NCBI GenBank assembly: GCA_015488295.1
Contig: WFOC01000019.1
Location: forward strand, 1 to 52,216
Direction: 5' to 3'
Length of the DNA: 52,216 nt
From: Gammaproteobacteria bacterium
GTDB lineage: Bacteria; Pseudomonadota; Gammaproteobacteria; SZUA-229
How positions within the stretch are numbered: the stretch's first letter is position 1; every line of letters starts with the position of its first letter. Positions 8,763 through 16,589 of the stretch are shown one piece after another. Below the pieces are notes generated by a model. The model ran no database searches, was not told where the DNA came from, and saw only the letters and a program-made list of their open reading frames with translations. The position numbers were made by a program, and so were the translations under genes.

Positions 8763-9545
8763 TCAAGCCTGTTTTTGTTCTGTTCCTAAAACTATTCCAT
8801 ATTGCTGTAATTCCTGCAATGCAGCCAGTCCACCCTGTTTTACAACTTCAGGCCTGGGGTGTTGCATCTCTTTGCTGATGTGTTTGATTGCATCCAGACC
8901 GGTATATGATGTGTTTTCCTGCAGCAGGCTGATCAGTCGTGCGCTGACCTGATTGATTTCAAGAAAGTGAACTTCGTCATTGCGGTTGCGATAAACCACC
9001 AGGTAAGTGGCCTGTGCGGGGACTTCTTTCGGCAGCTTGTCCGGCCCCATGGTGTGCACCGGAAACTGATAGACCAGCGGCCAGGCCAGTGGTGAAAATA
9101 CCGGACGGCGTGCGAGCAGGTCGCCATTGGCATCGATGTTTTCCATGCTGATGGTTTCATCGGATACGTGCAGCGCCAGCTCTACCCATTCGTAATGCGC
9201 CAGTTCGACCAGGCTGGCGGGGAGGCCGGCGGGATCATTTTCATCGGGCAATCGTTCGTTTTGCAGGTAATCGATAAATTCCTGCGTAATTTCGAGAAAG
9301 TAGGGGGAGCGGCTTCGGTGTCTGGCAAAAAAATCACGCACCATCCGGTGCCAGTTTTTATCATCATAGATTTCACGCAGCACAGGAAAACCACTGGCGA
9401 TAAAACTTTCGATGTTGTTATACAGCAGGTCACGATAGATCGCCATGCGCCGGTCTTCGATACCTTCGGGTATGGCGTTCTTTTTCGGGTCGCGCAGGTG
9501 TGCGGTAAATGCGAACTGGTGTTTTGTGAAAGCAGGTAACGTCAT
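8763..9545 (-). CDS. hvfC: HvfC family RiPP maturation partner (DUF2063 domain)
   Basis: 260 residues from the ATG at 9545 (MTLPAFTKHQFAFTAHLRDP). The N-terminal half matches the DUF2063 / putative DNA-binding domain (RRMAIYRDLLYNNIESFIAS, GFPVLREIYDD) that acts as the substrate-recognition partner of DUF692 iron oxidases. The C-terminal half (YLVVYRNRNDEVHFLEINQV) is typical of the HvfC group. It should present the HvfA precursor to HvfB. The start lies 5 bp after the hvfB stop, so the two are translated from one message. A longer frame to 9590 runs into hvfB and is not used. Confidence 0.88.
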   Translation of the reverse strand: MTLPAFTKHQFAFTAHLRDPKKNAIPEGIEDRRMAIYRDLLYNNIESFIASGFPVLREIYDDKNWHRMVRDFFARHRSRSPYFLEITQEFIDYLQNERLPDENDPAGLPASLVELAHYEWVELALHVSDETISMENIDANGDLLARRPVFSPLAWPLVYQFPVHTMGPDKLPKEVPAQATYLVVYRNRNDEVHFLEINQVSARLISLLQENTSYTGLDAIKHISKEMQHPRPEVVKQGGLAALQELQQYGIVLGTEQKQA

Positions 9546-9550
9546 GGTGT

Positions 9551-10423
9551 TTATGCCGGCATGCTTTTTGTAGCTGGTGGTGCCTGCCACCGGCTTTGTG
9601 TTTCGGCGATCTGTTTGACTTCGAGCAGTAACTCGGGCACCGCGGGAATATTGAAATCACGTTCCAGCAAGGTCGGGAATACGCCGAAGTGCTGGTAGGC
9701 TTTTTGCAGAATATGCCACACCGGGTCGATGACATCAGCGCCGTGGGTATCCACGATTAAATCTTCGGCTTCATTATAATGCCCGGCGATGTGTGCGTAA
9801 CGAATGCGTCTGGCGGGCAGTTGTGTTAAAAATTCGATAGCATCGTAACCGTGGTTGATCGAGTTTACATAGATGTTGTTCACGTCCAGCAGCAGGCCGC
9901 AGTCAGCTTCGTCCAGCACGGCGTTAATGAATTCGATTTCGCGCATCTCCGAACCCGGTGCCGGTGTGTAATACGAGGCGTTCTCCATGGAAATTTCCTG
10001 TTGCAGAATATCCTGCACCCGGCGGATGCGTGCAGCGACATAATGTACCGCTTCTTCGGTGAATGGAATTGGCAGCAGGTCGTACAGGTGGCCATTGTCG
10101 GAACAGTATGTGAGGTGTTCTGAATAATGTTTAACACCGTGTGTTTTCATAAAAGCACCGATGTCCCTGACAAAACTTTCATCCAGCGGTGCCGGGCTGC
10201 CGATTGATAAGGAAAGCCCGTGGCAGAGAAAATTATATCGCTCGGTGAACTGGCGGAATTTTTTGCCGAGGCTGCCGCCGACGTTGATCCAGTTCTCCGG
10301 TGCAACTTCCATAAAGTTGACTGGTGACAGATTATCGGCCTGCATCGCTGTCAGCATCTCATCGAGTTTTTCTCTGCGCAGTCCCAGGCCTGCACCGGAA
10401 ACGGGGTATTGTTGCTTTGTCAT
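9551..10423 (-). CDS. hvfB: HvfB family multinuclear non-heme iron-dependent oxidase (MNIO, DUF692)
   Basis: 290 residues, full length for DUF692 (UPF0276). Expected iron ligands and pocket residues are present: His68 in CHGLSLSIGS, Glu102-His103 in YSEHLTY, Asn148 in MENASYY, Asp180 and Asn182-183 in LLLDVNNIYVN, His211 and His215 in YAHIAGHY, Asp226 and His228 in VDTHGADVID, Glu254 in LLERD. Enzymes of this group use iron and O2 to oxidise cysteines in precursor peptides; HvfB types are reported to act on EGKCG motifs. It is encoded between hvfX and hvfC in a tight cluster (gaps of 21 and 5 bp), with the precursor gene about 2.4 kb upstream. Confidence 0.93.
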   Translation of the reverse strand: MTKQQYPVSGAGLGLRREKLDEMLTAMQADNLSPVNFMEVAPENWINVGGSLGKKFRQFTERYNFLCHGLSLSIGSPAPLDESFVRDIGAFMKTHGVKHYSEHLTYCSDNGHLYDLLPIPFTEEAVHYVAARIRRVQDILQQEISMENASYYTPAPGSEMREIEFINAVLDEADCGLLLDVNNIYVNSINHGYDAIEFLTQLPARRIRYAHIAGHYNEAEDLIVDTHGADVIDPVWHILQKAYQHFGVFPTLLERDFNIPAVPELLLEVKQIAETQSRWQAPPATKSMPA

Positions 10424-10444
10424 CGTTCTTTTCTGCTCAGACTT

Positions 10445-11053
10445 TTATTGCCCGCACGGTTTAAATTTTTTGCTGATCAGGTAATCGAGGCTGGCTTTGC
10501 CCGGGCCGATGAAAAACAGCACCAGCAGCATGATGGAATAGGTAGCGGCAAACTCGATGCCGTTGTTCAATATAACAAAGTTCCCGTTTTCGGTCAGCCA
10601 GTCGTAATTGCCGTGTTCACGTAAAATATCTTTGGCGATGTCCAGGCGCTCGATGGCACCGGCGGTTCGGTCGCTGGCAAAAAAACCGGAACCTTCAGCG
10701 ATAGCCAGCCAGCCGTTTTGCAGATGCACGCTGACCGCAGCGACAACCATGGTGATGAACAGCGGGATAGATGCCCAGCGTGTCGCCAGACCAAGCAGTA
10801 ACAGGATGGCTCCACCGACTTCAGTTAGTGTTGCCAGCCATGCCATTAATGCGGGAAAGGGCAGGCCAAGCCCCCAGTCCGGATTACCAAACCAGGCGAT
10901 GATGCTATCCATATCGGCCAGTTTTTTTGTTCCGGCCATCCAGAAAATCGGCACCAGATATAAACGCAGTGCAAGCGGTCCAAGAAAATCAACGGTACGT
11001 GTTGCGTCGAGAAGTGACTGTGCCTTGCAGCCGAAAGATATGAGCTTGTTCAT
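10445..11053 (-). CDS. hvfX: HvfX family DoxX-type membrane protein
   Basis: 202-residue DoxX family membrane protein with about four helices. Typical segments: LALRLYLVPIFWMAGTKKLA, LMAWLATLTEVGGAILLLLG and IPLFITMVVAAVSVHLQNGW. A roughly 45-residue loop before the last helix is usual for this subgroup. DoxX proteins are standard members of Hvf/bufferin clusters, where they are thought to support maturation or redox balance in the membrane; the exact reaction is unsettled. It is the first gene of the tight hvfX-hvfB-hvfC group and starts 99 bp after the flavoprotein stop, with an AGGGA ribosome site. Confidence 0.88.
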   Translation of the reverse strand: MNKLISFGCKAQSLLDATRTVDFLGPLALRLYLVPIFWMAGTKKLADMDSIIAWFGNPDWGLGLPFPALMAWLATLTEVGGAILLLLGLATRWASIPLFITMVVAAVSVHLQNGWLAIAEGSGFFASDRTAGAIERLDIAKDILREHGNYDWLTENGNFVILNNGIEFAATYSIMLLVLFFIGPGKASLDYLISKKFKPCGQ

Positions 11054-11152
11054 AGTTTTGCTGTCCCTGAGAATTTATTGCGCGCCAGGATGGTTAAGCA
11101 GTTGACCGCGCATTGCGCCTGATAGTTCACAAACGTGTATAAAAAGCCGGCT

Positions 11153-12655
11153 TTATGCTTTCGGGGTTTTGTCCGGATAAATATCAGCCAGCATGGTAGA
11201 GGTGCCGTTTTGCTGCACGATGCGTACGTGCCGCCGGCTTAGTTCGCGTGGTTGATGTACGCCGCAGGAATGCGCAATGATGCCGACTTCGTAACTGATG
11301 TTTTTGATGTAATTGGCGATGCGAGTTGATTTTTGTTCGGCGACCAGGCCGCGTTGCAGTTTTTTATCGTGTGTGGTGATGCCGGTGGGGCAGGTGTTTT
11401 GATGACATTGCAGCGCCTGAATACAGCCCAGTGAAAACATAAAGCCGCGTGCTGAAGTGATAAAGTCTGCGCCGACACACAGTGCCCAGGCGACTTCTGC
11501 CGGGTTAATCAGCTTGCCCGAGGCGATGACTTTGATTCTGTCACGCAGGCCCGCTTCATGAATTTTATCGATGACGCGAGGCAGGCTTTCGTTAATTGGC
11601 ATGCCAACGTAATCAATCAGGCTCATGGGTGCGGCACCGGTGCCGCCGTCGGCGCTGTCGATGGTAATGAAATCGGGCGCGAATTCCTTGCCGCGTTTAT
11701 TGACTGCAGCGAGAAATTCGCCCATCCATATTTTGTCACCGATCACGGCTTTGAAACCGACCGGTTTGCCGGTGACTTTACGCACGTGGTTGATCATGTC
11801 GATCAGGTCATCGTTGTTTTCAATCTCCGGGTGACGGTTCGGGCTGATGGAATCCTCACCCATCGGAATGCCGCGAACGTTTGCGATATCCGCGCTGACT
11901 TTGGCCGCGGGCAAAATACCGCCTTTGCCGGGTTTTGCACCCTGTGACATTTTTATTTCGAACATGCGTACGGTTTCATGGGCAGCAATCTCGCGCAGCT
12001 TTTCATCGGACAGGTTGCCGTCCTTGTCGCGCACACCGTATTTTGCCGTGCCGATCTGAAACACGATGTCTGCGCCGCCTTCCAGGTGATACGGTGATAG
12101 TCCGCCTTCACCGGTGTTTATCCAGGCGCTGGCTTTTTTCGCGCCGTAAGACAAAGCCTGTATCGCGGGTTTGGAGATAGCGCCGTAACTCATGCCGGAG
12201 ATATTAAAAAATGAATGTGCGGTATAAGGTATGTCGGCTGTTTTTTCGCCGATGATAACCGGCTTGCAGTTGACGGCTTCTTTACCCAGTGTGGGGAATG
12301 CGGTGTTGACAAAAAGCACCGAGCCGGCGGGTCTCAGGTCGCGTGTTGAACCGAAGGCAACAATATTTTCAATGTCCTTGGCTGCGCGATACACCCATGA
12401 TCGCTGTGCACGATTGAAAGGCATTTCCTCGCGATCCATGCTGAAAAAATACTGGCGAAAGAAAGTGCCGATGTGTTCAAAATAATAGCGGAAGTGGCCG
12501 ATGACAGGGTAGTTTCTACGAATTGTCTGTTTGGTCTGGGTGACATCGGCGATGTAAACACCGATAAGAAACAGAATGAAGATGCCGGCTGAAAAAATAA
12601 AAATGGTTGCCATCCAGCCTATTACTTCATGTCCAAACGCTTCCCCGGAAAACAT
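11153..12655 (-). CDS. Membrane-anchored FMN-binding glutamate synthase family protein
   Basis: 500 residues. An N-terminal membrane helix (about 13-36) is followed by a glutamate-synthase-like FMN barrel: HSFFNISGMSYGAISKPAI at 147-165, GGLSPYH, MSQGAKPGKGGILP at 236-249, ITIDSADGGTGAAPM at 330-344, and a cysteine triad Cys411, Cys417, Cys422 (GCIQALQCHQNTCPTG) that in GltB holds a 3Fe-4S cluster. No glutaminase domain is present, so it is not a complete glutamate synthase; the members I know of this short group are annotated only as flavoproteins. It lies between hvfA and hvfXBC, all on the minus strand, with CAGGGG as ribosome site. A role in the Hvf pathway (electron supply or a further modification) is inference from position only. 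Confidence 0.88.
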   Translation of the reverse strand: MFSGEAFGHEVIGWMATIFIFSAGIFILFLIGVYIADVTQTKQTIRRNYPVIGHFRYYFEHIGTFFRQYFFSMDREEMPFNRAQRSWVYRAAKDIENIVAFGSTRDLRPAGSVLFVNTAFPTLGKEAVNCKPVIIGEKTADIPYTAHSFFNISGMSYGAISKPAIQALSYGAKKASAWINTGEGGLSPYHLEGGADIVFQIGTAKYGVRDKDGNLSDEKLREIAAHETVRMFEIKMSQGAKPGKGGILPAAKVSADIANVRGIPMGEDSISPNRHPEIENNDDLIDMINHVRKVTGKPVGFKAVIGDKIWMGEFLAAVNKRGKEFAPDFITIDSADGGTGAAPMSLIDYVGMPINESLPRVIDKIHEAGLRDRIKVIASGKLINPAEVAWALCVGADFITSARGFMFSLGCIQALQCHQNTCPTGITTHDKKLQRGLVAEQKSTRIANYIKNISYEVGIIAHSCGVHQPRELSRRHVRIVQQNGTSTMLADIYPDKTPKA

Positions 12656-12771
12656 TTTCGCCCCTGTTTTTATAATTTTTGAATCTGGTTTTTTATTTTA
12701 TTGCTTGTTTGATAATAGATGGTTTTTCAGGAATATTATAATGGCATGGTTTTTTTGTATTAAGGTTGTGC

Positions 12772-12806
12772 AATAAAAAAGCCCCGTGTACCGAGGCTTT
12801 TTTATT
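12772..12806 (-). terminator. Rho-independent terminator directly after hvfA
   Basis: On the minus strand AAAAAAGCCTCG (complement of 12792-12803) pairs with CGGGGCTTTTTT (complement of 12775-12786) around a 5-nt loop, with one U-G wobble and a T-run in the right arm. It starts about 30 bp after the hvfA stop. It should end most transcripts before the flavoprotein gene, letting the precursor be made in excess over the enzymes. Confidence 0.85.
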
Positions 12807-12833
12807 ATTCAGATTGTGCTGGTCGAAGCAGGT

Positions 12834-13163
12834 TTACATGTTACCGCCGCATTTGCCTTCGCCGCATTTACCTTCTTTTTTCATTTTCATTTTTTTGCTT
12901 TCGCCGCCACATTTTCCGTCCATCTCTTTTTTGTGGGCTTCACCGCATTTGGCTTCTTTGGCTTTTTCTTTCTTCATCTTCATTTTGCCTTCGCCACATT
13001 TACCTTCGCCGCATTTGCCTTCAGCAACCTGCATGTATCCTCGTTCCATGTTCTGCATGCCGAATGGGTTTGTATCAGCGTTAGCTACAGGTGATGCTGC
13101 CATTGCTGCAACAAAAGTTGTGCCCAGAGCAGCGGACAGTGATTTTTTCATAGTGTTTTTCAT
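12834..13163 (-). CDS. hvfA: HvfA family copper-binding RiPP precursor peptide (six EGKCG-type motifs)
   Basis: 109 residues. A Sec signal peptide (KNTMKKSLSAALGTTFVAAM, then AASPVANA, probable cleavage after Ala29) is followed by NPFGMQNMERGYMQVA and a core with cysteines at 51, 56, 73, 85, 100 and 105. Four lie in EGKCG, one in EAKCG, one in DGKCG. Two KMKMKK blocks (60-65, 91-96) separate the cysteine groups, so the core looks internally duplicated. EGKCG peptides of the HvfA/bufferin group are reported to have cysteines converted by a DUF692 oxidase into heterocycles that bind copper, and to be exported to the periplasm. The ribosome site AGGAGA lies 7 nt before the ATG. The maturase genes hvfX-hvfB-hvfC follow downstream after one flavoprotein gene. 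Confidence 0.92.
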   Translation of the reverse strand: MKNTMKKSLSAALGTTFVAAMAASPVANADTNPFGMQNMERGYMQVAEGKCGEGKCGEGKMKMKKEKAKEAKCGEAHKKEMDGKCGGESKKMKMKKEGKCGEGKCGGNM

Positions 13164-13231
13164 TAAGTCTTTCTCCTAGTGTTGTAAGTCACCTGTAAAA
13201 AAGGGTAACTGAGTCTACAGTGTTAACGACT

Positions 13232-13261
13232 TCAAAGACAATACGGTTTTTTGATAGTTCA
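13232..13261 (-). promoter_or_regulatory. Candidate ECF/sigma-E-like promoter of hvfA
   Basis: Reading the minus strand, TGAACTA (complement of 13255-13261) and TCTTTGA (complement of 13232-13238) are separated by 16 bp, similar to the GGAACTT and TCTGA boxes of sigma-E-type promoters. It lies about 70 bp before the hvfA start. Bufferin-type operons are often controlled by ECF sigma factors, but none is encoded in this window, so this is only a candidate. Confidence 0.3.
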
Positions 13262-13292
13262 CCGGTTTTTTTAAAATCGCATGAATATTTTG

Positions 13293-13721
13293 TCATTTAT
13301 TAATCAATTTTTTGAGGCATTCTAAATAGGCTGCTTCATCGGGCGTGGTCTGATTTCGCTGTGCCAGCCACAGGGCTTCGCCCAGGCATTCCATCATTTC
13401 ATGTTCGGCATCGTGCGGGCCGCCGTAGCGCAGGCATAATTTCTGGTAGCAATCGTGGATACCGTCGGGGCGGTTAGTGCTGATCTGCTCGTGCAGTGCA
13501 ATATGCATGCTCATGTGCAGGAAAGGGTTGCTCTCGCCGGTCTCGGCAGAAAAATCTTTATTGATGCTGTCTTCATCTTCAAGCAGCTGGTGATACTCCG
13601 GGTGCATCTCGACAATGTTGCCGACAACTTCCTGCATTGGATCCATCGGCAGCCTGTTTTTTTTCAGTTGCCAGCAGCTGAGATAGACCTGGCGTAATTC
13701 GTTTCTGTTGTTGCCGAACAT
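13293..13721 (-). CDS. DUF1841 family protein
   Basis: 142-residue cytoplasmic protein of the DUF1841 family, of normal length. Family features: N-terminal MFGNNRNELRQVYLSCWQ, MHPEYHQLLEDED, and the conserved NPFLHMSMHIALHEQ at about residues 65-79 with its histidine pattern. The function is unknown; the family is found mainly in beta- and gammaproteobacteria. It lies upstream of hvfA on the same strand with a 129-bp gap, and divergently from the DUF454 gene. No link to copper is evident. Confidence 0.85.
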   Translation of the reverse strand: MFGNNRNELRQVYLSCWQLKKNRLPMDPMQEVVGNIVEMHPEYHQLLEDEDSINKDFSAETGESNPFLHMSMHIALHEQISTNRPDGIHDCYQKLCLRYGGPHDAEHEMMECLGEALWLAQRNQTTPDEAAYLECLKKLINK

Positions 13722-14062
13722 AATGAGGGCGTTTTTGTTGTTGGGAAGCCTGAATTGTATTTTGATTTAGTTTTGATTGCCAGTGCCGTTTAAAGAAGCG
13801 TGCGGAAAAAAAGGGCCAGATACTGGAAATACAAGGTGCAGGAAATAAAAATAGCTGAAAAAAAGCCTGTTTGAATACACGAAAAATTCCCTGTAAAAAC
13901 GCGGGTAATGTGTTTGAGTGAATGATATATTCATGGCCGTGCAGCATTTGTTCTGTGACAGAACAACTGAGCGCTGCCTAACTTGTTTGTTAAGGCATTA
14001 AGTGCCGATAAAAGCAAAGTATCTGTGTGGTTTCGGTGAGACATGAAAACAGTTTTTTGCAT
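13722..14062. other. Divergent intergenic region
   Basis: 341 bp between the DUF1841 gene (minus) and the DUF454 gene (plus). It must carry both promoters. I see no convincing ORF, RNA or operator, only moderately AT-rich sequence. Confidence 0.5.
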
Positions 14063-14446
14063 ATGAAAAAAATAATACGTCATTATCTGCTTGTTATCGG
14101 TGGCTGGATCTGTGTTGTGCTGGGCCTGATTGGTGTGGTGTTGCCGGTGTTTCCCACGACTCCGTTCCTGATTGTTGCACTGGCGTTTTTTTCAAAAAGC
14201 TCGCCGCGCTTTCATCGCATGCTGCTGAATAATCGCTGGTTCGGGCCGGTTTTAAAGCAGTGGGAAGAAACAAAAACCCTGTCACGAAAAGTGAAGTACA
14301 AGGTTTATTTTCTGGTTGTTGTAGCCTTTTTAATATCGATTTCCATTCTTCATGGCAGAGTGCAGCTTCAGTTGTTACTGGTTGCTCTGGCGGCTGTTCT
14401 ACTGTTTTTTATCTGGCGCATCAAGGAAGACCCTGCGCAGGACTAG
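14063..14446 (+). CDS. YbaN family (DUF454) inner membrane protein
   Basis: 127 residues from the ATG at 14063 (MKKIIRHYLLVIGGWICVVL), the point where DUF454 proteins normally begin. Conserved features: GLIGVVLPVFPTTPFLIVAL, then SSPRFHRMLLNNRWFGPVLKQW, and two further hydrophobic segments. It is an inner-membrane protein of unknown function, like E. coli YbaN. The open frame extends upstream to a GTG at 14027, but that extension is polar and lacks the family pattern. It converges with nth, whose stop is 4 bp away. Confidence 0.82.
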   Translation: MKKIIRHYLLVIGGWICVVLGLIGVVLPVFPTTPFLIVALAFFSKSSPRFHRMLLNNRWFGPVLKQWEETKTLSRKVKYKVYFLVVVAFLISISILHGRVQLQLLLVALAAVLLFFIWRIKEDPAQD

Positions 14447-14449
14447 CGC

Positions 14450-15082
14450 TTATTCTGTTTTGTTTCTGTACTCGCACAGGTCTTCAATAAGGCATGAACC
14501 GCACCGTGGTTTGCGTGCGATGCAGGTATACCGTCCCAGCAGAATCAGCCAGTGGTGTGCGTCTACCAGAAATTCTTCTGGAATAAATTTCAGCAGTTTT
14601 TTTTCAACTTCCAGTACATTTTTTCCCGGCGCAATCTTTGTGCGGTTTGAAACGCGGAAGATGTGTGTGTCGACAGCCATGGTCGGGTGGCCGAAGGCGG
14701 TGTTGCGTACTACGTTGGCAGTTTTTCTGCCGACACCGGGCAGGGCTTCCAGTTTTTTCTGATCGTCGGGCACGATGCTGTTGTGTTCGTCGATTAATAT
14801 CCTGCAGGTTTTGATGATGTTTTTTGCTTTGCTGTTGTACAGGCCGATGGTTTTTATATATTCCTTCAGGCCGTCTTCGCCGAGCGCATAAATAGCTTCA
14901 GGTGTGTTGGCCACCGGGAAAAGTTTTGCCGTGGCGAGGTTAACGCCTTTGTCGGTGGCCTGTGCGGACAGAATAACCGCGATCAGTAATTCAAAGGTGG
15001 AATTAAAGTTGAGTTCGGTGGTGGGTTTCGGGTTATCTTTTCGCAAGCGGGAAAAGATTTCATGGCGCTTTGTTTTGTTCAT
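14450..15082 (-). CDS. nth: Endonuclease III (DNA glycosylase/AP lyase)
   Basis: 210 residues from the ATG at 15082 (MNKTKRHEIFSRLRKDNP). The helix-hairpin-helix LEALPGVGRKTANVVRNTAF contains the catalytic lysine (GRKTA). The catalytic aspartate is in MAVDTHIFRVSNR, and the C-terminal 4Fe-4S cysteines are in CIARKPRCGSCLIEDLC. It excises oxidised pyrimidines in base excision repair. It is last in the rsxABCDGE-nth order, as in E. coli. A longer frame to 15103 begins inside the upstream palindromic element and is not used. Confidence 0.96.
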   Translation of the reverse strand: MNKTKRHEIFSRLRKDNPKPTTELNFNSTFELLIAVILSAQATDKGVNLATAKLFPVANTPEAIYALGEDGLKEYIKTIGLYNSKAKNIIKTCRILIDEHNSIVPDDQKKLEALPGVGRKTANVVRNTAFGHPTMAVDTHIFRVSNRTKIAPGKNVLEVEKKLLKFIPEEFLVDAHHWLILLGRYTCIARKPRCGSCLIEDLCEYRNKTE

Positions 15083-15098
15083 GAGAAAAACTATTTTT

Positions 15099-15178
15099 TC
15101 CACAGATGAGCGCAGATGAACACGGATAAAAGCTTAAAGCTGTTTTTAAATCTGCGTTTATCTGTGTTCATCTGTGGA
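15099..15178. repeat. Dispersed palindromic element, copy 2 (TCCACAGATG family)
   Basis: Same ends as the copy at 2947-3016 (TCCACAGATG ... CATCTGTGGA), with sub-repeats of the type CAGATGAACACGGATAAA and GTTTATCTGTGTTCATCTG. It is 10 bp longer than copy 1. It sits between rsxE and nth, 17 bp before the nth start codon, so a hairpin here could affect nth expression. Confidence 0.85.
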
Positions 15179-15210
15179 TTAATGTTTTTTAATTTTAAAG
15201 TGTGAATCAC

Positions 15211-15906
15211 TTAATTTGCGACAGGTTCAATGCTCTGAATAGTCACAGTCTGCCGTGTGCGCTGGCGTTTATCGATGATGTTTTTAAGTGCGATGAGCAA
15301 ACCCAGGCCGATGAACGCACCGGGTGGTAACACGGCAAGCAGGAAGCCGGGGTAGTCTTCGCTGAAAGTGATGGTCATGGCGTGTCCGATGTCGCCGAAC
15401 ATAAGTTGTGCGTTGGCGAACAGGGTGCCGAAGCCGATGATTTCACGCATGCCGCCAAGTACCATCAGCACCAGGGTAAAGCCCAGTCCCATCATAAACC
15501 CATCGAGTGCGGAATCCAGCACATTGTTTTTTGATGCGAAGGCTTCGGCACGGGCGATGATGGAACAGTTGGTGACAATCAGCGGAATGAAGATGCCGAG
15601 TACCAGATACAGCTCGTGGAACCAGGCGTTCATACTGAGTTCGATAGCGGTGACGATGGAAGCGATGATCAACACAAAAATGGGAATGCGGATTTCAGGT
15701 TTCAACCAGGGGCGTGCCAGAGAAACGATGCTGTTGGACAGCACCAGTGTGATCAGTGTTGCTACGCCGAGTCCCAGACCGTTGATGATGGTGCCGGTAA
15801 CCGCGAGCAGGGGGCACAGACCGAGTAACTGAACCAGGGCAACGTTGTTGTTCCACAGTCCGTTTTTGCTGATGTTTAATGCCTGGCTTGTTTGATCGTT
15901 GCTCAT
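15211..15906 (-). CDS. rsxE: Rnf/Rsx electron transport complex subunit E
   Basis: 231-residue membrane subunit with about six helices, homologous in fold to subunit A. Landmarks: [40 protein letters not shown] (with the conserved cysteine thought to help hold an iron-sulfur centre between RsxA and RsxE), and the [20 protein letters not shown] segment. It is part of the ion-translocating or SoxR-reducing complex in the inner membrane. Its start overlaps the end of rsxG by 4 bp. Confidence 0.96.
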   Translation of the reverse strand: MSNDQTSQALNISKNGLWNNNVALVQLLGLCPLLAVTGTIINGLGLGVATLITLVLSNSIVSLARPWLKPEIRIPIFVLIIASIVTAIELSMNAWFHELYLVLGIFIPLIVTNCSIIARAEAFASKNNVLDSALDGFMMGLGFTLVLMVLGGMREIIGFGTLFANAQLMFGDIGHAMTITFSEDYPGFLLAVLPPGAFIGLGLLIALKNIIDKRQRTRQTVTIQSIEPVAN

Positions 15907-16574
15907 GATTTTTTTACCGGCTCGCTGGTTTCTTTATCAGTGGCTTGTTTGCTAAACAATGTTTCCTGATGCTGGTCGAAGTATAACAAAGCGTTGTGCA
16001 CGGCTTTCACTACCGCGCGCGGGGTGATGGTGGCACCGGTGAACTGGTCGAAGACACCGCCGTCACGTTTTACTTTCCAGCCGTTTTCATTCGGGTTGCT
16101 GAGTGATTTATTATTAAAGCCCAGTATCCAGTTTGAGCGTGAAATATCAACAACATCACCAAGACCGGGTGTCTCACGGTGTTTTATTACACGTACGCCG
16201 GATAGTGTGCCGTCAGCTTTTACGCCAACCAGCAGCTGGATGGAACCGTTGTAACCGTTGGGTGCAATGCTGGTAAAAACCACGGCGACATTTTTGTTAC
16301 CTTTTCTGGCGCGATAGGCCAGTGAGTCTTCTTTGGTGTTGAGCAGGTAATCAGGTTTGATGACGATGGTGTCGAGCAGCAGGTTGTTATCATAAATATC
16401 TGCCGGGATGATGTTGTTTAATTTACGCAGCAGGGTGAGTTCTTCATTGTGCTTGATAGCCTCTTTGGTTTTGTTGAATGTCAGGCCGACAAGTGCAGCG
16501 CCCAGTGCGGCCACCAGCATGAGCAATGATGCGGTTATGGCAATATTTTTTATTTGTTGGCTGGAAAAATTCAT
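15903..16574 (-). CDS. rsxG: Rnf/Rsx electron transport complex subunit G
   Basis: 223 residues with one N-terminal membrane helix (about 11-32) and an FMN-binding domain. The flavin-attachment motif TGAT is at 179-182, so FMN should be esterified to Thr182 ([17 protein letters not shown]). The motif RETPGLGD at 133-140 is also typical. The domain faces the periplasm in known Rnf complexes. It overlaps rsxE by 4 bp and follows rsxD by 15 bp. Confidence 0.96.
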   Translation of the reverse strand: MNFSSQQIKNIAITASLLMLVAALGAALVGLTFNKTKEAIKHNEELTLLRKLNNIIPADIYDNNLLLDTIVIKPDYLLNTKEDSLAYRARKGNKNVAVVFTSIAPNGYNGSIQLLVGVKADGTLSGVRVIKHRETPGLGDVVDISRSNWILGFNNKSLSNPNENGWKVKRDGGVFDQFTGATITPRAVVKAVHNALLYFDQHQETLFSKQATDKETSEPVKKS

Positions 16575-16589
16575 ACTGGTTTCGGGGTT

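Noticed and set aside
12834-13030. Short direct repeats that could suggest a CRISPR array
   Set aside because: The repeats are codon repeats of EGKCG motifs, of irregular spacing, inside a coding gene.
12766-13179. Plus-strand open frames over hvfA, rich in Pro/Ser/Phe
   Set aside because: They are the antisense of the repetitive HvfA core; the minus frame has ribosome site, signal peptide and known motifs.
13579-13947. Minus-strand 122-codon frame overlapping the DUF1841 gene
   Set aside because: No family features or ribosome site; the DUF1841 frame explains the region.
14027-14062. GTG start extending the DUF454 protein by 12 residues
   Set aside because: The extension is polar and DUF454 proteins begin at the lysine-rich segment encoded from 14063.
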